Shown here in pieces: positions 1 to 7,482 of a stretch of 16,653 bases of DNA. This stretch comes from Euryarchaeota archaeon UBA561 (GTDB lineage Archaea; Thermoplasmatota; Poseidoniia; Poseidoniales; Poseidoniaceae): the NCBI GenBank assembly GCA_002502295.1, contig DANX01000036.1:13559-30211 (forward strand), written 5' to 3'. Position 1 is the first letter of the stretch, and every line of letters starts with the position of its first letter. The notes beneath the pieces are model-generated. The model was not told the origin of the DNA and did no database searches. It was given only the letters and a program-made list of their open reading frames with translations. Position numbers and translations under genes: made by a program.

Positions 1-246
1 CGCCAGCCGCCTCAACCGCCTCAAGCACCTCCCCAGCAACCGTGGCAACAACCGCAGCAGCAAGGGTGGCCTCAACAGCAACAACAAGGTTGGCCTCAGC
101 AACAACAGCAAGGATGGCCTCAACCACAAGCACCGCTCGTTCAACCCACGATTCGCTCCGGGGTGCACTGCCGGAATTGCGGTGTTGGGCTCGATCCGTA
201 CTGGCGGTTTTGTCCCGTCTGCGGCCAACAAAATCTCGGCTATTGA
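1..246 (+). CDS. C-terminal part of a Gln/Pro/Trp-rich protein ending in a zinc ribbon (5' end outside the window)
   Basis: Frame 1 is open from the first base to a TGA at 244-246, giving 81 residues. The first half is low-complexity Gln/Pro with three GWP units spaced eight codons apart. It is followed by a compact zinc-ribbon-like module: Cys codons at 169 and 178 (CRNCG) and at 211 and 220 (CPVCG), with ten residues between the pairs, ending QQNLGY. Such flexible tails with one small treble-clef or ribbon module are common in archaeal membrane-associated or regulatory proteins, but the function cannot be read from this end. The stop lies six bases from the end of the convergent gene at 253. 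A longer open frame here in frame 3 is a product of the repeat and is not the gene. I am confident in the reading frame and have no basis for a function. Confidence 0.8.
   Translation, partial: RQPPQPPQAPPQQPWQQPQQQGWPQQQQQGWPQQQQQGWPQPQAPLVQPTIRSGVHCRNCGVGLDPYWRFCPVCGQQNLGY
64..135 (+). repeat. Three tandem 24-base units encoding GWPQQQQQ
   Basis: GGN-TGG-CCT (Gly-Trp-Pro) occurs at 64, 88 and 112, exactly 24 bases apart, followed by runs of CAA/CAG. The first two units encode GWPQQQQQ. The third decays to GWPQPQAP. The repeat lies inside the partial gene and forms a Trp-punctuated glutamine linker before the zinc ribbon. Unit number may vary between strains by slippage. Confidence 0.85.
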
Positions 247-252
247 TTCGCT

Positions 253-1401
253 CTAATGAGCGACGAACGAACCGTTCTCGAAGAGCACGGTTTCGTCCAA
301 CCAGACGCTTGGTGCCTTGAGCACACCTGAAATTTGAATGCCAACAGCCGCTGAACCTCCAAGGGTTGTGTTGTCTCCGATCGAGAAATACGCCGTTCCT
401 AGACGCTTTTCGTCTTCCAAAACATTGCCTGACAGGCGAGCATTGGGATTCATTCCAAATCCAAATTCGGCAATGGTCCATACATTTTCTTGATCCTTGC
501 TCTTGAGACGCTTGGCGGCCTCACCGAAGGTTTGTCGGATTTGAGCCGCCGCCGTGCCTCCTTTCACATCCACCACCAGTCCGTTTTCAATTTGGAGCAC
601 GACCGGTTCGTCTACCAGGTTGGAATCCCAAGACCCGTCGATGACGATGGTTCCGTTCATCGTCCCCTCTCTTGGGAGGGTGAAAATCTTGCCAGCCGGA
701 AGGTTTGTGACCATCCGAGGGCGATTGCATATCCCGTTGTCATCCAGCTTCCATTCTCTCCAATTGACTTCAAAGGTAACGTTGGTCCCGGTTTCTGATT
801 TGACGTTAACAATTCGTTTTCGACGCAATTGACCGTTCATTTCGCCGATGTTCTTTTTGATGATGTTGAAATCGGCGGTCATGCCTCCTTCCGTGAACAT
901 CTCAACGGTCATGCCCGGCATGGTGGCCACTCTGGAGCCATCTTTGATGGCTTGGCGAACCGCACGGGTGTGTGTGAGGGAGTAGCGCGTCGGAGCGATG
1001 ACCACTTGCTGTTGACGCATGAGGTTGGCAACAGGAGCAGGCGGCTCCTCTCCGTGATGGCGGCCTTTGGGCATAACAATGAGAAGGACACGGTCTGAGC
1101 GTATACTCGCCGCGTCGTGAAGTGCTTGGCCGATTTCGGTCGTGGTGGGATCGCACACAATCAGGATGTTTTCACCTCGGCGTAAATCCATGCAGGTGTC
1201 AATAACGGTCCGCGCACTTTTCGCCATCTTTTCCCCGAAATCAATTCCCTCTTCTTCAACGGATGGCTCGGCAGCAGGGGTTGGAAGCACTTCTTGTTCT
1301 TCACCAAGCCCTTCTGCTTCGTCCATGATGCCTTCGATGTCGAGGTCGAGCGGGTCATCCTCAGCCTCTTCCCTACCTTTTCGGCGAAACGGGAGGGCCA
1401 T
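253..1401 (-). CDS. M29-like (aminopeptidase T/AmpS family) protein, possibly without metal-binding residues
   Basis: The start chosen gives 382 residues. After an acidic low-complexity stretch (about residues 10-55), the body resembles COG2309/M29 proteins: a Rossmann-like N-terminal half (ILIVCDPTTTEIGQAL), then the family's C-terminal signature AEFGFGMNPNARLSGNVLEDEKRLGT...IGDNTTLGG. M29 enzymes are metal-dependent cytoplasmic aminopeptidases. Here the His expected in the GTxHIAxGDN motif is replaced (GTAYFSIGDN), and the HxD near the end reads QIS, so metal binding and peptidase activity are doubtful. The frame stays open to a start at 1602, but that would run into the divergent carboxypeptidase gene. 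ATG at 1401 (MALPFRRKG) leaves 117 bases for two promoters; ATG at 1455 is an alternative. No clear ribosome site precedes either. The fold assignment is good and the activity uncertain. Confidence 0.75.
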   Translation of the reverse strand: MALPFRRKGREEAEDDPLDLDIEGIMDEAEGLGEEQEVLPTPAAEPSVEEEGIDFGEKMAKSARTVIDTCMDLRRGENILIVCDPTTTEIGQALHDAASIRSDRVLLIVMPKGRHHGEEPPAPVANLMRQQQVVIAPTRYSLTHTRAVRQAIKDGSRVATMPGMTVEMFTEGGMTADFNIIKKNIGEMNGQLRRKRIVNVKSETGTNVTFEVNWREWKLDDNGICNRPRMVTNLPAGKIFTLPREGTMNGTIVIDGSWDSNLVDEPVVLQIENGLVVDVKGGTAAAQIRQTFGEAAKRLKSKDQENVWTIAEFGFGMNPNARLSGNVLEDEKRLGTAYFSIGDNTTLGGSAAVGIQISGVLKAPSVWLDETVLFENGSFVAH

Positions 1402-1518
1402 GAAACGCGTACCGTTCAAATGTTCTTGAATGTGTGCATTTTTTCCTTCAAACATCTGCAATTCTTGGTCGTTTGAAACAATGGGAGTGTTGAAGAAGCA
1501 CAGACGATTGAAAGGTCC

Positions 1519-3015
1519 ATGGAAGCCTACGATGAGTTCATCCAGCGAGTTCAAGACATTCACCGCCTCGGTGCTCTTCAGGGCCACTTGGGCTGGGACC
1601 AAGAAGTGCTCATGCCTTCCAAAGGAGCCTCATCCCGTGGTGAGATGATGGCATGGCTCGCTGGTAAGCGCCACGAACAACTGACGGATGACCGCATGGG
1701 AGAATTGCTTCAGTTCCTCGAAGAAATGGACCTGAGCCCCGATCAGGCTGCGAACGTTAGGGAAATGCGCCGGGCATACAATCAAGCTGTGCGTTTGCCA
1801 AAGTCGTTTGTTGAATCTTTTGCACAAGCTCGTTCCGAGGCCCTGGTCTCCTGGCAATCAGCCCGTGAGGCGTCCGATTTTGAGGCCTTCAAACCCTCGT
1901 TGAAACACCTCGTTAGCATGACAAAAGAAAAAATCGAACTTCTGGGCATTACATCCACCCCTTACGACGTTCTTCTTGATGAATACGAAGTGGGCATGAA
2001 AGTTGAGGACTATGATCCTCTCTTTGCGGGGCTGCGTGACCGACTTGTCCCCCTCCTGCACGCCATCACTCAAGCCCAAGTAGCCACTGAGATGCCGACG
2101 CTCCCATCTGAAATTTCATTCCCAGTCGAAGCACAAAAGGTGTTTTGCGAGGAGGTTGCGAAAAACATGGGATTTGATTTTTCAGCGGGACGAATGGACG
2201 CTTCGACCCATCCATTCTCTGCGGGGCTCTGGCCCGGAGACACCCGATTCACCACCCGATTTGATGAAAAAGACCCGTTCTCGTGTCTGTATGCCGTGAT
2301 GCATGAAACGGGGCATGCCTTGTACGAACAAGGACTGGACCACAATCACCGTTTCACGCCTCGAGGGGCAGCCGTCTCGTTGGGCGTCCACGAATCACAA
2401 AGCCGTTTTTGGGAAAATCAGGTTGGGCGTACACCGGCCTTCTGGAAAGTGGTACTTCCTTGGTTTCGTTCCTCGTTTCCAGATGCGCCCGATTGGGACG
2501 AGCACACCCTCAATCGGCTGGCCAACCGTGTCGAGAAAGGATTCATTCGAGTTGAGGCAGACGAGGTAACTTACAATTTACATGTCATGCTTCGTTATGA
2601 AATTGAAAAACGACTTTTCAACGGGGACCTGGAAGTGGATGACCTTCCAAAGGCTTGGAATTCAATGTTCAAGTCGTGGTTTGACGTCGACGTGCCCGAA
2701 GACCGATTGGGTTGCTTGCAAGACATTCACTGGTCGATGGGCGCGTTTGGTTATTTCCCAACGTACACGCTCGGAAACCTCTACGCAGCACAGCTCCTGG
2801 AAGCCATGGCCGCGGACCTTGGTGATCTTGACGCTTTGGTGGGTTCTGGCGATTGGAAACCGATGTTGGATTGGTTGCGACCACGCATCCATGAGCGAGG
2901 GAGTCAAGTTTCACCAGCACAACTCATTGAAGACGCCACGGGGTCACCTCCCAGTCCTGAACCTTTCCTTCGCTACGTTGAACGAAAGTACGGGGCATTG
3001 TATCAATTGGATTAA
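1519..3015 (+). CDS. Metallocarboxypeptidase, M32 (carboxypeptidase Taq) family
   Basis: The 498-residue protein is the usual size for M32 carboxypeptidases, which are cytoplasmic, dimeric, all-helical zinc or cobalt enzymes that remove C-terminal residues from peptides and act in peptide recycling. Family marks in order are HPFS (231-234), DTRFTTRF (241-248), the zinc site HETGH (262-266), HESQSRFWEN with the third ligand Glu (291-300), IRVEADEVTYNLHVMLRYEIEK near 350-370, and GYFPTYTLGNLYAAQ in the C-terminal part. All catalytic residues appear intact. The ATG at 1519 is preceded by GAAAGGT, a plausible ribosome site, and is divergent from the M29-like gene. The stop codon overlaps that of the convergent dihydroorotase gene. 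Confidence is high. Confidence 0.96.
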   Translation: MEAYDEFIQRVQDIHRLGALQGHLGWDQEVLMPSKGASSRGEMMAWLAGKRHEQLTDDRMGELLQFLEEMDLSPDQAANVREMRRAYNQAVRLPKSFVESFAQARSEALVSWQSAREASDFEAFKPSLKHLVSMTKEKIELLGITSTPYDVLLDEYEVGMKVEDYDPLFAGLRDRLVPLLHAITQAQVATEMPTLPSEISFPVEAQKVFCEEVAKNMGFDFSAGRMDASTHPFSAGLWPGDTRFTTRFDEKDPFSCLYAVMHETGHALYEQGLDHNHRFTPRGAAVSLGVHESQSRFWENQVGRTPAFWKVVLPWFRSSFPDAPDWDEHTLNRLANRVEKGFIRVEADEVTYNLHVMLRYEIEKRLFNGDLEVDDLPKAWNSMFKSWFDVDVPEDRLGCLQDIHWSMGAFGYFPTYTLGNLYAAQLLEAMAADLGDLDALVGSGDWKPMLDWLRPRIHERGSQVSPAQLIEDATGSPPSPEPFLRYVERKYGALYQLD

Positions 3016-4421
3016 CGCCAAGGCGCCATGACCAAGGCTTCACCTACAGCACCCGGCTCAACCAAGACGGTTCCTTTCGGACCGGTTTCCTCATTTCGCT
3101 CAAAGACAGGAACGCCGCCGACGATGGTGACTTGAGCCCATCCGACCAGTTCCTTTCCCTCAAAGGGGCTCCAACCCACCCGAGTCCAGGTGTGTTCATC
3201 CATGACGCTGCGAGCGTTGTGCATGTCCACCAACACGACATCGCCGTCAGCGCCTTCCTCGAGACGGCCTTTGCCAACCATGTTGAAGCAATCAGCGACG
3301 TTCAATGACATCCAGCGCACCACATCTTCAATGCTGCACATACCGTCTTTGGCGTGTGTGAGCATAACGGCCAGTGAGGTTTCAACACCTGGCATGCCGC
3401 TCGGAGCAGAAGGGAATCCGAGGGCTTTTGCTTCAAGCGTGTGTGGGGCGTGATCGGTTGCGATGCACTGTATGGTGCCACCCTTGAGCTGCTTCCAAAG
3501 GGTCGCTCGGTCTTTCGCATAGCGGATGGGGGGATTCATCTTCAATCGAGTTCCTCGCTCCTCAACATCCGTTTCATCGTACGTGAGGTGCTGGGGGAGG
3601 GTTTCGGTTGTGATGATGGCTCCATCACCGACCGCTTTTGATGGCAAGACGGTGATTCCTTCCAACCAATCTGCCTCAATTCCGCTTGTTAGGTGAAGCA
3701 CGTGAAGACGGTGGCCAGTTGTTTGAGCAAGTTCGACAGCAAGTTGAGTCGCGATGAGCGCCGTGACATCGTCTCGCCACTCGGCGTGGGCCGCCATATC
3801 GGTTCGCCCCTCAATCATGCTGATTCGTTCATCCATGCGCTTCTCGTCTTCAGCGTGGACTGCGATCAACCCACCAGTTCCGTTGAAAATGGTTTCAAGG
3901 GCTTCGCGTTCGTTGACCAAAAGCGTCCCCGTAGAAGAACCCATGAAGATTTTGATGCCGCAAATTCCGGGAATCGCTATCGGTGCCTCCGATGTCCCCA
4001 CGGCCTCTTGCAAATCCTTCACGTTATCGGGAGTGGCTCCGATGAAGAAACCATAGTTGTTGACGCACTTCTCTGAGGCTGTTTTGAGTTTGGTTTTCAT
4101 GCCCTCCAGCGTGGTGATTGATGGCTTGTTGTTGGGCATGTCCAAAAACGACGTGATGCCGCCACTCACGGCTGCGGCTGACCCCGAGCCCAAGTCTTCC
4201 TTTTCCGGTTGGCCTGGGTCTCGAAAGTGCACTTGGGGATCGATCATTCCAGGCATCAAATGAAGGCCTGTACCATCAATAAACAACTCGTCGTCCATCG
4301 GTTCTAAATTCCCACCGAGGGCGACGGCGGTGATCGAACCGTTTCGAATTCTGAGGTCGCCAATACCGGTTTGGTTTGGTAGAACCATCGTTGCACCATG
4401 GATTAACACGTTCCCTTTCAT
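3012..4421 (-). CDS. pyrC: Dihydroorotase (amidohydrolase superfamily)
   Basis: Dihydroorotase interconverts carbamoyl-aspartate and dihydroorotate in de novo pyrimidine synthesis. From the ATG at 4421 the protein has 469 residues, typical of class I dihydroorotase/allantoinase-type enzymes. Motifs are DPQVHFRDPG (61-70), GIKIFMGSSTG with the Lys that would be carboxylated (Lys157), VHAED (His189), HVLHLT (His243) and ATDHAPH (Asp323). The first metal motif is QxH instead of HxH; from memory, some cyanobacterial dihydroorotases share this, so it need not mean inactivity. A GTG at 4430 in the same frame (GTG-AGT-ACG-ATG) is an alternative start. A TATA-like GTATAC sits about 30 bases upstream, so the gene may have its own leaderless promoter although it follows mogA by only 66 bases. 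Allantoinase is the main alternative function. Confidence 0.88.
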   Translation of the reverse strand: MKGNVLIHGATMVLPNQTGIGDLRIRNGSITAVALGGNLEPMDDELFIDGTGLHLMPGMIDPQVHFRDPGQPEKEDLGSGSAAAVSGGITSFLDMPNNKPSITTLEGMKTKLKTASEKCVNNYGFFIGATPDNVKDLQEAVGTSEAPIAIPGICGIKIFMGSSTGTLLVNEREALETIFNGTGGLIAVHAEDEKRMDERISMIEGRTDMAAHAEWRDDVTALIATQLAVELAQTTGHRLHVLHLTSGIEADWLEGITVLPSKAVGDGAIITTETLPQHLTYDETDVEERGTRLKMNPPIRYAKDRATLWKQLKGGTIQCIATDHAPHTLEAKALGFPSAPSGMPGVETSLAVMLTHAKDGMCSIEDVVRWMSLNVADCFNMVGKGRLEEGADGDVVLVDMHNARSVMDEHTWTRVGWSPFEGKELVGWAQVTIVGGVPVFERNEETGPKGTVLVEPGAVGEALVMAPWR

Positions 4422-4487
4422 CGTACTCACTTATTCTTATTCCACTGGTATACAGCACATGAACATAATGCGGTGACATGCATGAAC

Positions 4488-5069
4488 TCAGCGTCGAGCA
4501 GAAGGTGGACGAAAGGCATCACAGACCTCTGTATTCATGTCCATGTAGGGCCCGTTCATCAGGTCAACACAGTAGGGCACGGCTCTCCAGATTTCGTCGA
4601 TGGTTTCACGAACCGATTTTGGTCGACCGGGCAGGTTGAAGATCAGGCTGTTTGAACGAAGCCCGCCCATCTGTCGGGAAAGGATGGCTGTCGGTACATA
4701 GGCGAGCGAGATGGCTCGCATTTGCTCTCCGAATCCGGGCATGATTCGGTCGCAAACTGCTTCGGTTGCTTCGGGCGTGATGTCGCGCATCGCTGGACCG
4801 GTTCCCCCGGTGGTTACCACGACGCTGCAATCATGCTCATCGGTCAATTCAATCAGCGCTGCTTCCACCGCTTCTTGTTCATCGGGAACACAACGGTACA
4901 GCACAGTCCACGGACTTTTGATGCCTTCTTCAATGAATGCCAAGATGGCCGGTCCACCTTCGTCAACGTAGTCTCCTCGGCTGGCTCGATCACTGACGGT
5001 GACGATGCCAATACGAGCGTGGTCTCCAACATGTCCTTCACTCCCTTGAAACGAGGTCATGGCGTCCAT
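4488..5069 (-). CDS. mogA: Molybdopterin adenylyltransferase, MogA/MoaB family
   Basis: This family adenylylates molybdopterin before molybdenum or tungsten insertion in molybdenum-cofactor synthesis. The 193-residue protein shows the family core: GIVTVSDRASRGDYVDEGGP near the N-terminus (21-40), the substrate-binding loop TTGGTGPAMRDITPEA (86-101), and SRQMGGLRSNSLIFNLPGRP (131-150), which closes the active site. The start is well supported: AGGTGA lies four bases before the ATG and overlaps the TAG stop of the upstream membrane protein, suggesting translational coupling. It is probably co-transcribed with that gene. MoaB and MogA cannot be separated reliably by eye, and no other cofactor genes are in view. 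Confidence 0.92.
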   Translation of the reverse strand: MDAMTSFQGSEGHVGDHARIGIVTVSDRASRGDYVDEGGPAILAFIEEGIKSPWTVLYRCVPDEQEAVEAALIELTDEHDCSVVVTTGGTGPAMRDITPEATEAVCDRIMPGFGEQMRAISLAYVPTAILSRQMGGLRSNSLIFNLPGRPKSVRETIDEIWRAVPYCVDLMNGPYMDMNTEVCDAFRPPSARR

Positions 5070-5073
5070 TTCC

Positions 5074-5079
5074 TCACCT
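5074..5079 (-). promoter_or_regulatory. Ribosome binding site AGGTGA of mogA
   Basis: On the minus strand AGGTGA is followed by GGAA and the ATG of mogA. The site overlaps the TAG stop (5078-5080) of the upstream gene, so translation of the two genes is probably coupled. The same motif at the same four-base spacing precedes the NFACT gene, which suggests this is the organism's Shine-Dalgarno form. Confidence 0.6.
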
Positions 5080-7198
5080 ACTGGTCGCCGTACTTGGCGA
5101 TGATGTCTGCGTGGAAGTTGTCAAGCAGCGTATCCTCAAAGAGCTCGGTTTGACGTCGCATCTTGGTTGACCGTATGTGCAGCACAGCCATGAGGATGAA
5201 CACACCGATGACCAATGGAATGAAGACTTCTAGCTTGTATTGGTGCATGAATTTAACGATGCCTTCGGCCGTGTAAGCCCATGTGATGGAGGCGATGGAA
5301 CCACCGATGAGCGTTGCCAGGAGCACGCGCATGAACTGCATTCGGGAAAGCAGTCCGAGCATGGCCCCAACCAACACGCCGGAAGCCATGAACGGAATCC
5401 AAACAAAGAAGATGAGTCCCCAGAATCCCCATTTGTTGATCATTTCACGCTTTTCATTGGCCATGTATTCCACCGTAGAGAGCGTGTCTCCGAGGAACTT
5501 TGTCTGCAAAACACGCCCTCCGAGTCCATCTTGTTTAGCCACGGCTACGATGCGTTCATCGTCGGATTGAGATTGACGCTCAACCCTGCCAGCACCCGAG
5601 CGGTCGGCTAAGGTTGACACCTCGTTTCGTGTTTTGACCACGAGTTCTTGAGAGCCGAGCATGTCTTCGTTCCGCTCATGGATGAATCGGTAGAGTTCGT
5701 CCTTGATCTGCGTGGAGGTTTTGTTAAACCGTAGCCAAGCAAAGCGTTGAGTTGGACGAAAAATCACCGAGACAAAGACGACACGATCGTCGCTGGTGAC
5801 AACTGCGCCGTTCATTTCAACATCGGAACGACGGGTGAAAAAGAGGTCCAAACTGTCTCGAACATCGTCTTCGATTCTTGAGAGCGAATGCAATTCAGAG
5901 AAGAAACTTGAGTAGTCCTGTTTCTCGGATTTAAGGTCAGTTTCTTCTTCAAGGGCACCGATGCCTACGCCCGAATCGAAGTCAATGTTCTGACCATCAC
6001 CAATGACCCGAACGTTCAGTTGAACGGGTTTGAAGACCCTGAAAATCGCAAATTCCTCGAGCAGAGTTCGCAGCAGTTCAGCGCGAACTTCAGCGGCGTC
6101 GGAAAGCGTGTTTTCCGTATTTTTGTAGGCGACCATGATGTCTATTGACAGGTCCCTCACTTCGGTTTTGAACAAATCATCGTCCACATCAATTCCCAAT
6201 TGTTCACTCACGTTATTGACCGTGTCGCTGACCAAGCGAGCGATGTGGGCTCGAGAAAGGATGTCGTCGGATTCCTGATGGTAGACTTTGTACATCACTG
6301 GATAGACAATGAGCAAGGTAATGAGCGAAAGTGAGAGAGAGATAAACGCCATCCACCAGGCCGGAATGCCGGCTGCACCACCGGTGAGCATGGCGGTTTC
6401 CCGACCACCGCCAAGTTCAGCGCCCATGAGGATGTAGCCCCAATCACCGAGGTCTTGTACGGTCCAGCAGGAACGTGGGCCGGCGTCTTCAATGCGAACT
6501 TCTGAATGTTCTGCATCGTCAACGAACGGGAGGAAAGACAGTGCCTCTTTGGAAATGGTGTGCTCGAATTTGATCGATTTCGAAATTGGTTCGAGCGTGG
6601 TGTTTGATGAGGTGTTCCGTTCTTCGAAGACCGTTACCCTGAACTCCAGTTCATAATGTCCCTCAGGAAGCTCTGAATAAGGCGCCTTAAAGTAGGCTCT
6701 TCCGTTGCTCGTATCGGCTTTGTTAATGGTCCGTACCGTTTCATTTGTTCCGTATTCCTCGTCAACAAGGCTCACGGTTTCCTCACCGATGATGTTGAAG
6801 AACGTGTAATTTAGGTAGGCTTCTCCGTTGGGAAGGTTGTGCCCTGCAATGGAAAACAATTCTTGGTCAGGGTCTGGGAAGATGTTGAGCCATGCTTCTT
6901 CGGTGATCTCGGTGCACTCGTCCCCGATGTCAAGGAACGTGGTCGAGGCCGTATGGTCGAGGCTTGTAGAATTTCCAAGCGCTCCTGAAGACATGGAGAA
7001 CAATAACAAGGCAAAGAAGACACCGTAAGCGATGCCGCCAAGAAGCACAAAGTCCTCAATCTTCGAGAGGAACATCTTCCCACCGCCTTTTCGGCGTTGG
7101 CGAATTTCTTGGAGCTCCTTCCCTTCTCGGTCTTTGGCTTTGGCTTGCTCTTCAAACCCGTCGTTGACGACGGAATCCGAGCCCGCTTCCCTCGCCAT
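5078..7198 (-). CDS. Membrane protein with a large outer domain and a C-terminal small-multidrug-export-like membrane region
   Basis: The 706-residue protein starts with a charged cytoplasmic tail (1-45), then a first helix (about 50-72) and an outer, probably beta-rich domain (73-278) with five N-glycosylation sequons (Asn76, 130, 152, 195, 199) and two cysteines (95, 244) that could pair. A second helix (279-303) leads to a cytoplasmic region of about 285 residues, partly coiled-coil-like. The final part (591-675) has three helices; the stretch WGFWGLIFFVWIPFMASGVL and what follows resemble the Sm_multidrug_ex family (PF06695/COG2426). That similarity is from memory of the pattern and is the least certain point. 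The ATG at 7198 is preceded by GGAG only at a long distance; Met42 is an alternative start. It heads a likely operon with mogA. The substrate is unknown. Confidence 0.75.
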   Translation of the reverse strand: MAREAGSDSVVNDGFEEQAKAKDREGKELQEIRQRRKGGGKMFLSKIEDFVLLGGIAYGVFFALLLFSMSSGALGNSTSLDHTASTTFLDIGDECTEITEEAWLNIFPDPDQELFSIAGHNLPNGEAYLNYTFFNIIGEETVSLVDEEYGTNETVRTINKADTSNGRAYFKAPYSELPEGHYELEFRVTVFEERNTSSNTTLEPISKSIKFEHTISKEALSFLPFVDDAEHSEVRIEDAGPRSCWTVQDLGDWGYILMGAELGGGRETAMLTGGAAGIPAWWMAFISLSLSLITLLIVYPVMYKVYHQESDDILSRAHIARLVSDTVNNVSEQLGIDVDDDLFKTEVRDLSIDIMVAYKNTENTLSDAAEVRAELLRTLLEEFAIFRVFKPVQLNVRVIGDGQNIDFDSGVGIGALEEETDLKSEKQDYSSFFSELHSLSRIEDDVRDSLDLFFTRRSDVEMNGAVVTSDDRVVFVSVIFRPTQRFAWLRFNKTSTQIKDELYRFIHERNEDMLGSQELVVKTRNEVSTLADRSGAGRVERQSQSDDERIVAVAKQDGLGGRVLQTKFLGDTLSTVEYMANEKREMINKWGFWGLIFFVWIPFMASGVLVGAMLGLLSRMQFMRVLLATLIGGSIASITWAYTAEGIVKFMHQYKLEVFIPLVIGVFILMAVLHIRSTKMRRQTELFEDTLLDNFHADIIAKYGDQ

Positions 7199-7290
7199 GC
7201 ATGAGCATACGTGCTCCGGTTCAAGAATCCTTTTCTTACATTTTCTCCCGTACTAAGCGGAGTTAACTTTTCTATAGAATTATATCTTCC

Positions 7291-7315
7291 CCTCATGAGG
7301 CCATCCGAAGGATGG
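7291..7315 (-). terminator. Two adjacent hairpins just downstream of tRNA-Phe
   Basis: Read on the minus strand, tRNA-Phe is followed within five bases by CCATCC-TTC-GGATGG (7301-7315), a perfect six-pair stem with a three-base loop, and then by the palindrome CCTCATGAGG (7291-7300). An A/T-rich stretch follows. They could end or protect the tRNA transcript, or form part of the leader of the downstream membrane-protein gene. There is no long T run, so a classical archaeal terminator is not shown. Confidence 0.3.
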
Positions 7316-7319
7316 AAGT

Positions 7320-7395
7320 TGGTGGGTCAGGCCGGACTTGAACCAGCGACCTCGGCATCTTCAGTGCCGCGCTCTCCCAACTAAGCTACTGACCC
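7320..7395 (-). tRNA. tRNA-Phe (anticodon GAA)
   Basis: The minus strand folds into a complete cloverleaf without an intron. The acceptor stem GGGTCAG pairs with CTGACCC. The D arm is GCTTAGTTGGGAGAGC. The anticodon stem CGGCA/TGCCG encloses the loop CTGAAGA with anticodon GAA, and the T arm is GCTGG-TTCAAGT-CCGGC. The discriminator base is A and CCA is encoded (7320-7322). The mature tRNA without CCA is 7323-7395. It lies 87 bases downstream of the RNase PH gene on the same strand. Confidence 0.97.
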
Positions 7396-7420
7396 GGGCG
7401 AGTTTAGGCACAGCCCTTGC

Positions 7421-7426
7421 CATATC
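7421..7426 (-). promoter_or_regulatory. Possible TATA element for tRNA-Phe
   Basis: GATATG on the minus strand is centred about 28 bases upstream of the tRNA 5' end, the expected distance for an archaeal TATA box. The match is weak and stands alone. Read-through from the RNase PH gene is the alternative. Confidence 0.3.
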
Positions 7427-7435
7427 AAGCCTTCC

Positions 7436-7450
7436 GCTTGGAATCCAAGC
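7436..7450 (-). other. Perfect hairpin between the RNase PH gene and tRNA-Phe
   Basis: GCTTGG-AAT-CCAAGC on the plus strand is a perfect six-pair inverted repeat with a three-base loop. It lies in the 87-base gap downstream of the RNase PH gene. No T run follows on the minus strand, so it is more likely an RNA-stability or processing element than a terminator. Chance is possible. Confidence 0.3.
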
Positions 7451-7482
7451 CTCAAAACGGAGGTGGGGCTTAATCACGGGGA

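Noticed and set aside
42..320. A 92-codon plus-strand frame of Ala/Thr/Ser-rich sequence
   Set aside because: It is the out-of-frame reading of the Gln-rich repeat. Frame 1 carries the zinc ribbon and a proper stop.
1402..1602. N-terminal extension of the M29-like gene to 1602
   Set aside because: It would overlap the first 84 bases of the divergent M32 gene and leave no promoter for either. The extension does not resemble the family N-terminus.
7403..7408. TTTAGG, a possible DtxR half-site near tRNA-Phe
   Set aside because: No matching CCTAAA arm lies at four-base spacing, so it is a single hexamer expected by chance. Another TTTAGG near 13106 is inside a coding region and is also single.
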